Assembly (NCBI GenBank): GCA_002427745.1
Contig: DIYF01000171.1
Location: 44,894 to 108,893 of the forward strand
DNA length: 64,000 nt
Direction of reading: 5' to 3'
Source: Roseivirga sp. UBA6061
Lineage (GTDB): Bacteria; Bacteroidota; Bacteroidia; Cytophagales; Cyclobacteriaceae
Shown here: one piece after another, positions 8,305 through 15,272 of the stretch
Position numbering within the stretch: the stretch's first letter is position 1
How the letters are laid out: each line of letters begins with the position of its first letter
Program-made: the position numbers and the translations under genes
The notes under the pieces: generated by a model
Seen by the model: the letters and a program-made list of their open reading frames with translations, nothing else
Told to the model about the DNA's origin: nothing
The model's database searches: none

Positions 8305-8967
8305 TTGTCCACAGAATCAGCCACCCGCTTTTTAATGGAGCATATGCTTTATATGGACCTGCTCGTCCTGTTCTTTGGTATGCTCGCCTACAAAACACTG
8401 GACAAGCGCACCCTGCTTCTGTTTATTCATGTGATTATCGGCATCATTGTGGTGATTGTATCCAGGTACACTGCCACCCTGGGCAACAACCTTTATATAA
8501 GCTATCTCTATGCTCCTTATGAGGCAATTATGTTCTCAGCCATCCTATACCCTAACCTCAAGCATAAGAAGGCGCGCCTGATTGTAAAAACAGTCATCGG
8601 CCTTATACTGGTTACCAACCTGCTTGAAGGCTTTCTCATACAGGATGGCTTTAGCAAATACAACAGCTATACCTATGTGCTGATCAATCTGTTGACAGGC
8701 ACCTTAGCCATTAGATACTTACTCGAGCTCAGGTTCGATAAACATATCGAAAACCTGGCCAGAACTCCTATGTTTTGGGTAGCCACCAGTCTGGCAATCA
8801 AAAACTTCGGTGTGCTGATTGTCTGGGCCTTCCTGAGGGTGGCCCAGGAAAACTCCATGGACTTGTTATGGCAGCTTACCTTTATCCGCGAGACCGTCAC
8901 CTACCTTACCCTAACTCTCTGGATAGCAGCATTTTGGGTATCGAGAAAAGGTCATTACAGCGCATAA
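8305..8967 (+). CDS. Multi-pass integral membrane protein, unknown (paralog B)
   Basis: 220 residues from a TTG start. This start is preferred over ATG codons at 8335 and 8344 because it puts the DKR motif at the same residue (33-35) as in paralog A. It has about seven membrane segments; conserved with paralog A are SRYTATLGNN, KYNSYTYVLINL, LAIRYLLELRF and TPMFWVATSLAIKN. The matches are spread over the full length, so the pair is an old tandem duplication. No catalytic residues were recognised. The family and role are unknown. Confidence 0.6.
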   Translation: MSTESATRFLMEHMLYMDLLVLFFGMLAYKTLDKRTLLLFIHVIIGIIVVIVSRYTATLGNNLYISYLYAPYEAIMFSAILYPNLKHKKARLIVKTVIGLILVTNLLEGFLIQDGFSKYNSYTYVLINLLTGTLAIRYLLELRFDKHIENLARTPMFWVATSLAIKNFGVLIVWAFLRVAQENSMDLLWQLTFIRETVTYLTLTLWIAAFWVSRKGHYSA

Positions 8968-9098
8968 TAAAAACCGTATTAAGTGATCATTAATTGTGTA
9001 TTACTTTAAAATGATTGCACAAAGTACAGAATTAGATTTTTTGAATATTTAAATGCAATATTAACGTCCACAAATTAGGTTAGTAAAATCTAATCAGG

Positions 9099-9106
9099 TA
9101 TTTTTG
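9099..9106 (+). promoter_or_regulatory. Bacteroidota-type -7 promoter element
   Basis: TATTTTTG fits the TAnnTTTG consensus exactly and lies 27 bases upstream of the ATG at 9134. A clear TTG at the -33 position is not seen. Confidence 0.5.
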
Positions 9107-9133
9107 CTGTATACATTGAGGTGACTTAACGTA

Positions 9134-9493
9134 ATGGAGGGCCAGATTAACGAGTGGATATTTTACGCCAGCTCTACCGTCTTTGTAGTGCTGATTGGAG
9201 TGTTTGCGTTCTATCTTTATTTACACAAAAAGAGAGAAGGTATCAGCTACCCTCTGGCCATTCAAAAACTCAAATCTTTTATCACGCAGAAATACGGCAG
9301 CCTGGAAGGTAATCAGGAGCGTTTTTGCGAAGAATACGGCATCAGCGAAAAGGACTCATTTTTAGCAGTACTCAATACTGCTTCCGATGAGGTGCTTTCT
9401 CCTCAGGTAATCGGTGAGGCTCTCAGCAAAATTGGCCCGAAAGTAGTCCTTATGAACCGTACCTATTATATAGAGGAGTCTTTCAGGACCTGA
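9134..9493 (+). CDS. Membrane-tethered HTH-like protein (paralog A)
   Basis: 119 residues. One membrane helix (about 10-30), then a cytoplasmic segment KKREGISYPLAI and a small helical domain with FCEEYGISEKDSFLAVLN, which has the spacing of a helix-turn-helix, and a C-terminal beta-like VVLMNRTYYIEES. It is paralogous to 11169-11549 throughout: REGISY, a Tyr-Gly turn, FC(E/D)(E/D), LxKIG and a terminal MYL/YYI strand. Whether it binds DNA is inference from the helix pattern. It has its own TAnnTTTG promoter motif upstream. Confidence 0.55.
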   Translation: MEGQINEWIFYASSTVFVVLIGVFAFYLYLHKKREGISYPLAIQKLKSFITQKYGSLEGNQERFCEEYGISEKDSFLAVLNTASDEVLSPQVIGEALSKIGPKVVLMNRTYYIEESFRT

Positions 9494-9710
9494 AACACTC
9501 ACACCTGCGGATAGTAAGCTGACGTACCGCACTGACCCTACTCCTTTCCCTACCCCTGTTTCAAGAACAAACAGCCTCACCACTTAAAATAATACGTTAA
9601 GTCTGACCAGCGGAGACGGTATCTTACCAGAGGCCAACCATTTATCAAAGTGACTAACTCCAAAGCCGGAGATCGCGTCCTCCTCATAACCCCAATTCCC
9701 TAAGGAAGTC

Positions 9711-9731
9711 ACCCTCAACCCGACTGAGGGT
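9711..9731. repeat. Hairpin, REP-like
   Basis: ACCCTCA/TGAGGGT, 7 perfect base pairs with a 7-base loop. The flank AAGTCACCCTCAACCC resembles AAGTCACCCTTCAACCC near 24779-24795, which hints at a dispersed intergenic sequence family. Confidence 0.45.
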
Positions 9732-9834
9732 CTCAGCAGTCACAGTAAACCATGAATATAAGCGCAACCACATTCCATTCTCGGGCCCTTCAAATATTCA
9801 ATGCACTCAATACCCAAATTCAGTAGCTAAGGGG

Positions 9835-9854
9835 ATTCCCATTTGCGTGGGAAT
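9835..9854. repeat. Hairpin, REP-like
   Basis: ATTCCCA/TGGGAAT, 7 perfect base pairs around the 6-base loop TTTGCG, of the kind dispersed in many genomes as extragenic palindromes. Confidence 0.45.
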
Positions 9855-10014
9855 GACCAGAACGAGGTAGTTTTGATAGAAACTCTTGCTTCCGGTTATC
9901 AGGGCGGTTGCAGATTAATCTTCTTATCAAAAGATCCTTCCCCGGACACCAGCGCTTCCGGTCAGGTAACCCCACCGGGTATCGGATTGATTTAACACAA
10001 CCTCAGAACCAAAA

Positions 10015-10042
10015 AAGACCTGTTAAAACAGGCCTTCTTTGA
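10015..10042 (-). terminator. Rho-independent terminator of the leftward beta-helix-like gene
   Basis: On the minus strand GGCCTGTT pairs with AACAGGTC (one G-U pair) over a 2-base loop and is followed by six T. It lies 63 bases beyond the stop at 10105. Confidence 0.65.
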
Positions 10043-10104
10043 TATTAGACTATTTGGTTACTATGAAAAAGTTCTGGTTGAGATGCGCCTCAAATACGCG
10101 GTAC

Positions 10105-10956
10105 TTACCAGGTAAAGAAAAGGAAGCTCGCCAGCTTACTGCTCAGGTTCCCCCTTTTCCGCTGATTGATATGGTTTAACATTGACAACTCTTCGGCTAT
10201 TGAGCTATTCTCCGCTGAAAAGTGATCAAACTCTTTAATTTCTTGATTCTCGAAAACCTCCGGTCCGATTTTAGAATTAGTAATAGTAAACTTAGTAGTA
10301 CCATCTTCTTTAGGTCTGATATTTGTAAAAACCACGTCTGACTTCTCGTTATTGCAGTTCTGCAGGGCCACCTCACCTGCTGTCACGTCATTCACACGCA
10401 TTTTAGCGAACTCACCAAAAGTTCCGAACTCGAGCCTGCCGGAGTTCAACCGATCGATCTCCAGGTGGCAAAAGCGCTCAGGGCAGAGATACACCCTGGA
10501 AGAGTCTCCGTGCCCGTTGTGAAAGCCGTTAGAGGTAAAGAGCGCACTCCTGATCTCATTGGCACAACCGATATGTAAGGCATCAAAGCGGTGGTTTTCG
10601 GAGATATCGAGTTCATTGATAAGAGATGCATTGATATTAAGTGTACCGATAGAATGGTTACCACAAACATAGAGGCTGTTGGTCCTTGCCCCCTGAATTG
10701 ACAACTCGGTAAATTCTGATCCACGAACACCTATAGATTTGGCTTCGCACTGACTAAACTCCAAAGCGCCTTTGATATTGACATTTTCAAAATGCAAATT
10801 CTTGAAGTGACATTTTGAAAAAGAGAAGTCATGGCTAATAGTCACATTTTCGACAACCACATCTTCAACCAGTCTGAACTGATAGGAAGTCATGCGAAAC
10901 TCGAGGTCGTTGCCGGTTACAATCTTTAAAAAATCCTTTGCCTTAAGTGTTCTCAT
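10105..10956 (-). CDS. Beta-helix-like (pentapeptide-like) repeat protein, unknown
   Basis: 283 residues without signal peptide or membrane segment. From about residue 30 to 240 the sequence runs as short strands of about 20 residues per turn with aligned small/hydrophobic positions and many Asn, Cys and Ser (FSKCHFKNLHFENVNIKG, SQCEAKSIGVRGSEFTELSI, ISENHRFDALHI). This resembles pentapeptide or right-handed parallel beta-helix folds, although the strict A(D/N)LXX rule is not kept. The C-terminus is basic and ends in FLFFTW. The gene is divergent from the 11169 gene, and the shared 212-base gap carries an operator-like dyad. Function unknown. Confidence 0.55.
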   Translation of the reverse strand: MRTLKAKDFLKIVTGNDLEFRMTSYQFRLVEDVVVENVTISHDFSFSKCHFKNLHFENVNIKGALEFSQCEAKSIGVRGSEFTELSIQGARTNSLYVCGNHSIGTLNINASLINELDISENHRFDALHIGCANEIRSALFTSNGFHNGHGDSSRVYLCPERFCHLEIDRLNSGRLEFGTFGEFAKMRVNDVTAGEVALQNCNNEKSDVVFTNIRPKEDGTTKFTITNSKIGPEVFENQEIKEFDHFSAENSSIAEELSMLNHINQRKRGNLSSKLASFLFFTW

Positions 10957-11039
10957 ATCTCGGTGTGTTTTGGTGAGAGGAAGTTGCCTTTGTCACCAAG
11001 AAAAAACAAAGGAACTCACCAGAAGTAGGGCAAGAGTTA

Positions 11040-11075
11040 TTGGACTTTAAGGTCCACCGATCGTTGGACCTTAAA
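11040..11075. promoter_or_regulatory. Operator-like dyad with three half-sites
   Basis: An 11-base perfect inverted repeat, TTTAAGGTCCA (11046-11056) and TGGACCTTAAA (11065-11075), has an 8-base spacer. A third half-site in direct orientation, TTGGACTTTAA at 11040-11050, matches TTGGACCTTAA at 11064-11074 with one difference and a 24-base period. It sits between divergent genes (starts 10956 and 11169), the usual place for a shared operator. The binding protein is not known. Confidence 0.55.
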
Positions 11076-11168
11076 AATCGGCCTGTTTTTTATAATAATC
11101 GAATATAGAATTTCAGTATTCGGCCTAAATGGCATTTTTAGCTATCTTTCGAAAAATTCACCAACTTT

Positions 11169-11549
11169 GTGGACTTACTAGATTTTCACCACAGGAAGGA
11201 GTTGGAACAAGGGAATTATAATGATATTATGCTCATCGCGAGTGTCTCTCTGGTCGTTATTTTAATAGTGCTTTTCGCCATTTATCTCTATCGCGAAAAG
11301 ATGCGTGAGGGTATCTCATATGAACGGGCAATCGGCATCATCAACGAGTACATCATAGAACATTACGGAGACAAACGGGGAGCCAAAAAGAAGTTTTGTG
11401 ACGACTTTGAAATCAACTACAGAACACTGACCCGTGCCATCAATACAGACAACCCTATAGAAACCCCGAATCTGGTAGCCGATACGCTCAATAAGATCGG
11501 TTATGACATCAAGCTGGTCAATAAATCGATGTATCTGAAAAAGAACTGA
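11169..11549 (+). CDS. Membrane-tethered HTH-like protein (paralog B)
   Basis: 126 residues from a GTG; an in-frame ATG at 11229 would shorten the N-terminus but keep the membrane helix. One transmembrane helix (about 22-42) is followed by REKMREGISYERAI, a helical domain with KKKFCDDFEINYRTLTRAIN whose middle has helix-turn-helix spacing, then LVADTLNKIGYDIKLVNKSMYL. It is homologous to the 9134-9493 protein from the membrane helix onward. The layout would place a DNA-binding-like domain at the inner face of the membrane; DNA binding is inference. Its promoter region is shared with the divergent beta-helix gene. Confidence 0.55.
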   Translation: MDLLDFHHRKELEQGNYNDIMLIASVSLVVILIVLFAIYLYREKMREGISYERAIGIINEYIIEHYGDKRGAKKKFCDDFEINYRTLTRAINTDNPIETPNLVADTLNKIGYDIKLVNKSMYLKKN

Positions 11550-11685
11550 TTTATACCTCTCTGCAACAAGAACTTAGGTGTAAGTCCCCTTATTTCTGAA
11601 TAAGAGTCAATAACTCTGTGAAATCATTCATGAATTTAGTCCGTAAATTCTTGATTATTAGTTTTTTATAGCGTTAATTCAACCC

Positions 11686-11728
11686 TATCGAATGGCATAG
11701 CCTCAACTTTTGATATATTCATTCGATA
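11686..11728. promoter_or_regulatory. Inverted repeat upstream of a small gene
   Basis: TATCGAATG (11686-11694) and CATTCGATA (11720-11728) are perfect 9-base arms around a 25-base loop, ending 35 bases before the ATG at 11764. It could be an operator or a 5'-leader stem. Confidence 0.4.
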
Positions 11729-11763
11729 CCAGATTGCACCGCGACATATTAACAGGCCCTACA

Positions 11764-12147
11764 ATGGAACTAACCAACCAACTGTCAACTACCGTTGACT
11801 TTCCTGCTGGCGTTCACGACAATCCTATGCAAATCGGCATAAGGGAGTGGATTGATAGCAATATGTATTATGCGGATCAAAATTTCGTCTGGCGCATCGG
11901 AATTACCACAGCTGAAAACATCGTTAAAATTGAAGCCCTGATCAGACAGGACTTACAGTGCAAGCACTGGAAATACTGGCGGGCTGCATCTTTTAAAGAT
12001 GCCATGCAGGCCGTGCGGGCGCTCAACTGCTATTCATTCGTCTTCAAATCTGCCCATAACCAGTATCTGGGCAAAGGCCCTTATCTGTTTGCCTATAAGA
12101 CAACCATTGCAGAGAAAAGTCTTTTTTATCACACTTTGCATTCCTGA
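11764..12147 (+). CDS. Small hypothetical protein
   Basis: 127 residues from the ATG at 11764 (MELTNQLSTTVDF). A TTG at 11710 is possible, but it lies within the inverted repeat upstream. Soluble, mixed helix/strand, with a Trp/Tyr-rich core (WIDSNMYYADQNFVWRIGITT, CKHWKYWRAASF) and a C-terminal FKSAHNQYLGKGPYLFAYKT. No signal peptide or family was recognised. It is followed by another small gene starting about 40 bases later on the same strand, so the two may form a unit. Confidence 0.5.
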   Translation: MELTNQLSTTVDFPAGVHDNPMQIGIREWIDSNMYYADQNFVWRIGITTAENIVKIEALIRQDLQCKHWKYWRAASFKDAMQAVRALNCYSFVFKSAHNQYLGKGPYLFAYKTTIAEKSLFYHTLHS

Positions 12148-12185
12148 ACTCTGAGACTTTAGTGGGTAAATACCTATCTTTAGTT

Positions 12186-12443
12186 ATGGAGCAGTCCCTT
12201 TTCAATTTTCTGGAATTGGAGCAAAAAGATCAGATAAAGCAGCTTTATACTGAAGCAAGTTTTATTGTGGCCATTCGCTACTACGGCTACAAGATCAATC
12301 TGTACCTGCTTCATGGCTCCTATGTGGAAGTGTTCTATAATCACAAGCTCGATCTGATTGAAAAAATCACACCTCTGGACTTCAACCACTCACGCATGAA
12401 GTTTTATCAGGACCAGATCTCTATAGGCACACTGGCGAGCTAG
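12186..12443 (+). CDS. Small hypothetical protein
   Basis: 85 residues from the ATG at 12186; a GTG at 12162 is an alternative. TATCTTTA, one base off the -7 consensus, ends 3 bases before this ATG. The sequence reads as one alpha/beta domain: an N-terminal helix (FNFLELEQKDQIKQLYTEA), then strands (FIVAIRYYGYKINLYLLHG, YVEVFYNHK) and a final basic helix. The size and the helix-strand-strand pattern are common among small Bacteroidota orphan proteins. Family and function unknown. Confidence 0.45.
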   Translation: MEQSLFNFLELEQKDQIKQLYTEASFIVAIRYYGYKINLYLLHGSYVEVFYNHKLDLIEKITPLDFNHSRMKFYQDQISIGTLAS

Positions 12444-12462
12444 AGCTCCACTACAGAGCTCT
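12442..12462. terminator. Hairpin between convergent genes
   Basis: AGAGCTC (12442-12448) and GAGCTCT (12456-12462) are perfect 7-base arms spanning the stops of the rightward small gene and leftward coaE. There is no T-run, so termination is only possible. Confidence 0.35.
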
Positions 12463-13050
12463 CAGACCGGCATCAATGTCCAGCACTTGTGGTATCAGTA
12501 ACTTTTTACCGTTGTTATCAATAAGGTAGTCAGACCTGCGCTTGCGCTCGTTCTCGCTCAATTGCTTTTCCATAATAGCCAGCACCTGTTCCCGGCTTCT
12601 CTGCAGGTCACGCAACAAAACCCTGTGAAGACGGGTTTCCCGCGTAGCAGCAACATTGATCACCTTATCCAGCTGCTTATAAGACCCTCCTTCAAAAATA
12701 AGTGCAGCTTCCTTAATGAGGTAAGGCTGGTCTTTGTGCTGATCTACCCAGGACTTAAAATCTCTGCCGACTGCAGGATGCACCAGGGCATTCAGTTTCT
12801 GAAGCTCCTCTTCATTGGAAAAAACTCTTTGAGCCAGGTAGCCCCGGTTAAGTTCTCCTCTCTCATCGTAGCTCTCTGTACCAAACTCACTGATAACGGC
12901 CGCCCTCAATGACTCATCATGCCCCATTAGCCATTTACCACGGTCATCTGCATAATAAACAGGCACTCCAAGACTGATAAAGATGCGTGAGACGGTAGTT
13001 TTACCAGAACCGATCCCACCGGTAAGGCCGATTAATAAAGGACTATTCAT
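12451..13050 (-). CDS. coaE: Dephospho-CoA kinase
   Basis: 199 residues, full length for CoaE. It phosphorylates the 3' hydroxyl of dephospho-CoA with ATP, the last step of coenzyme A synthesis, in the cytoplasm. Visible: P-loop GLTGGIGSGKTT at 8-19, YYADDRGKWLM near 32-42 (the CoaE Asp motif), NALVHPAVGRDF near 87-98, and an adenine-side end SDYLIDNNG. It is the last gene of the nusB operon and overlaps ybbR by 8 bases, so translation is probably coupled. Confidence 0.93.
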   Translation of the reverse strand: MNSPLLIGLTGGIGSGKTTVSRIFISLGVPVYYADDRGKWLMGHDESLRAAVISEFGTESYDERGELNRGYLAQRVFSNEEELQKLNALVHPAVGRDFKSWVDQHKDQPYLIKEAALIFEGGSYKQLDKVINVAATRETRLHRVLLRDLQRSREQVLAIMEKQLSENERKRRSDYLIDNNGKKLLIPQVLDIDAGLRAL

Positions 13051-14020
13051 CGCGTACTACCCTGATCTTGTCTTCCAACAATACCAAATCTCTGATATGC
13101 GGTGCTTTGACGGCTACAGACACCTTCACCGTAGAGTCTGCCGCATTGTAAGAGTAGTAATCTGCTATGAGCATTATATCAAGAGAATCAGCCCTTACCT
13201 CTTCTGATCGCCTGATGCTGTAGCTCACATCCACTACACCGGGATTCAGCCTGAGGGTGGTATCTGTAAAGTTGAGTTTCATGACGGGGATGGTGCGCAT
13301 AAAGCCTACAAACTCATCCACATCAAACTGTATATCGGCTTCTGAAACATTACTGCTGACGAGGTCAGAAGCAGGAAGGGGGATATCAAAGCTTTCAGCG
13401 ATCGATTCATCTACAGCATCATCTGCTGCAGGTATCAGGTAAGGCTCAGGAAGCGCATTGACGATACTCTCCGGCCCGGTAAAAGTAATTCTGGCCGGAC
13501 TGATGCTGACAGGCGAGGTAAAACGGTAATCTCCCTCCAGCAAGACATTGGCACTGTCAAAGGCCAGGGGAATGTCCCGGGTAATTCTTCTTTCTATATG
13601 ATAGGTAATGGAATCTGTCAGGATAAAGTTGACAGCCACCGGCTCGAGCTTGGGAGTGATCTCCCCTCTTAATGAACTGGCCAGTCTGAACCCGGCCTGG
13701 GTAGGATCCTCCAGGTTGATACGGATGGGTTCCATACCAAAACCAAAGGAACGTGTCATCAGGTCCCAGCCTCCACCCGTTACTTCAAGCCTGATCTGGC
13801 GAGGCAGTGGTTTTACTGCCACAAAGGCTTCAGTGTTGTACTGAAACTCAATAGGGTAATTGATTTGGGTAACGTAATCAGATTTATTCAGAGCACTGAA
13901 AAACCAAAAGGTGGTGGATATTATGATACAAAATACCACCACCTTTATTTTTTCGTCTTTCGTACGCGGAGCGTTGAAAGAGCCCTTAAGTCTGTCTATT
14001 ATATCTTCAGCGCTTCTCAA
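13043..14020 (-). CDS. YbbR-domain membrane protein
   Basis: 325 residues from a TTG start. The short cytoplasmic N-terminus ends in KIKVVVFCIIISTTFWFFSAL, one membrane helix near 25-44, so the rest is extracytoplasmic. The remainder contains YbbR-like beta domains (INYPIEFQYN near 55, later SPVSISPARITFTGPESIV). In Firmicutes the related CdaR modulates the diadenylate cyclase CdaA; no cyclase is beside it here, so that role is not claimed. It lies between yajC (6-base gap) and coaE (8-base overlap), the order known from other Bacteroidota. Confidence 0.85.
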   Translation of the reverse strand: MRSAEDIIDRLKGSFNAPRTKDEKIKVVVFCIIISTTFWFFSALNKSDYVTQINYPIEFQYNTEAFVAVKPLPRQIRLEVTGGGWDLMTRSFGFGMEPIRINLEDPTQAGFRLASSLRGEITPKLEPVAVNFILTDSITYHIERRITRDIPLAFDSANVLLEGDYRFTSPVSISPARITFTGPESIVNALPEPYLIPAADDAVDESIAESFDIPLPASDLVSSNVSEADIQFDVDEFVGFMRTIPVMKLNFTDTTLRLNPGVVDVSYSIRRSEEVRADSLDIMLIADYYSYNAADSTVKVSVAVKAPHIRDLVLLEDKIRVVRDE

Positions 14021-14026
14021 GTAGGG

Positions 14027-14347
14027 TTAACTGCTTTTCTCAGCCAGTTTCTTACTGGCCTCCAATGAAATCGCTGAACGTTCAAACTTTATCTTTGCTC
14101 CTTTTTCTACATCAATAGTTACGGTCTCGTCATCGAGTTCTGCAATACGGCCGTGAACACCACCGATGGTCACGATACGATCGCCTTTCTTGATTTCATT
14201 GATGAAGTTTTTCTGATCCTTCTGCTTTTTCTGCTGAGGACGGATCATGAAGAAGTAGAAGATAATGGCTATCGCACCAAAGAGTATTAATTGCTGCGCA
14301 CCAAAACCTCCACCTGCTGGAGCATGTAATAAAATTGAATTAATCAT
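14027..14347 (-). CDS. yajC: Preprotein translocase accessory subunit YajC
   Basis: 106 residues, the normal size. A membrane helix near 19-38 (LILFGAIAIIFYFFMIRPQQ) carries the diagnostic FFMIRPQQKKQKD, followed by a small beta domain with LKKGDRIVTIGG-like INEIKKGDRIVTIGGVHGRI. YajC binds SecDF in the inner membrane and assists Sec export. It sits 18 bases after the DUF1573 gene and 6 before ybbR. Confidence 0.95.
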   Translation of the reverse strand: MINSILLHAPAGGGFGAQQLILFGAIAIIFYFFMIRPQQKKQKDQKNFINEIKKGDRIVTIGGVHGRIAELDDETVTIDVEKGAKIKFERSAISLEASKKLAEKSS

Positions 14348-14365
14348 TCTGGTCTGTCTAAATTA

Positions 14366-14875
14366 TCAAGAAGTCTGAACAAATCCACGCAGGTTCAAAC
14401 GTGTCTGCTTAGGACTTGTATTGGCTACTACAGTAATCACAGGGCTCTGCTGACCTGATTTACCTTTACTGTCAAATCTCACTACGATCTCGCCTGAACC
14501 ACCCGGAGGAATCGGCTCTTTTGTGTGCTTAGGCACTGTACAGCCACAAGAAGCAGAAGTACTGGCGATTTGCAATGGCTCCGTGCCATTGTTAGTGAAT
14601 TTGAAAGTGTAGTTAACTACTTCACCCTGCTTGATTGTACCGAAGTTGTAAAGGGTATTGTCCCATTTGAAAGAGGCATTGGAAGACACAGGTTCTTCAA
14701 CGCCCTGAGGTGCTGCTATGGGGGTAGCAGGCTGGGTTCTTACCACACCTTTATTTTCAAGCTGATTCAATCTTCTTTCAAGGTTGGCCACCCTCTTTTC
14801 CATGTCAGCGTTACCGCATGAGCTCGCTACAAAGAGTAATGCCACTACACAGAATAGGCTTAATCTTGTTTTCAT
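14366..14875 (-). CDS. DUF1573 lipoprotein
   Basis: 169 residues. The signal peptide ends in lipobox ASSC near 17-20. A short coiled-coil (MEKRVANLERRLNQLENKG) precedes an Ig-like DUF1573 domain with YNFGTIKQGEVVNYTFKFTN and the hallmark SCGCTVP near 105-115, then a second half with IVVRFDSKGKSGQQSP. These domains are common in Bacteroidota envelope proteins and of uncertain role. Its constant place between ytxH and yajC suggests a link to envelope biogenesis or Sec export, which is inference. Confidence 0.85.
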   Translation of the reverse strand: MKTRLSLFCVVALLFVASSCGNADMEKRVANLERRLNQLENKGVVRTQPATPIAAPQGVEEPVSSNASFKWDNTLYNFGTIKQGEVVNYTFKFTNNGTEPLQIASTSASCGCTVPKHTKEPIPPGGSGEIVVRFDSKGKSGQQSPVITVVANTSPKQTRLNLRGFVQTS

Positions 14876-14958
14876 GATTTATAGTTTTTGTTTCAATAGT
14901 TTTTGGTGGTTAAAACCGCGATAACTGATCATCCCGGACAGAAACAACCATGTTAGGT

Positions 14959-15264
14959 TCAATCTTGTTCTCCTGACTTGATCTGCCCAATCAGGTCATC
15001 TACATCACTCAGCAGCCTCTCAGCCTTTTGCCGGGCTTCTGATACTACCTTCTTACCTTCTTCTTTGGCAGTAGAAGAAATCTCTGCTTTACCATTGATG
15101 AGGTCGTCCAGCAGCTCCTCCAACTGCTTTTTATACTTATCCAGCTGATAAGAGAGCTTGTCTCGTGTATTAGCTCCTTTATCAGGCGCATAGAGAATAC
15201 CGATGATGGCTCCTGTGGCTGCTCCTACTAAAAATGCCAATACATTACTCGATCCTTTACTCAT
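14959..15264 (-). CDS. YtxH-family protein
   Basis: 101 residues. It starts with a Gly/Ala-rich membrane segment (LVGAATGAIIGILYAPDKG, about 10-28), the hallmark of the YtxH family, followed by a long charged helix with TRDKLSYQLDKYKKQLEELLDD likely to form a coiled coil. The family includes general-stress proteins of unknown biochemical role. It starts 8 bases after nusB ends, so the two are co-transcribed. Confidence 0.85.
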   Translation of the reverse strand: MSKGSSNVLAFLVGAATGAIIGILYAPDKGANTRDKLSYQLDKYKKQLEELLDDLINGKAEISSTAKEEGKKVVSEARQKAERLLSDVDDLIGQIKSGEQD

Positions 15265-15272
15265 TGTCTATT

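Larger units (their letters stand above)
9494..10104. other. Long intergenic region with REP-like hairpins
   Basis: 611 bases without a supported gene. It carries two compact hairpins (9711-9731 and 9835-9854) and a terminator near 10015-10042. Composition is less AT-rich than the other gaps here, and many short broken frames are present, so it may be a decayed insertion. No transposase remnant was recognised. Confidence 0.5.
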
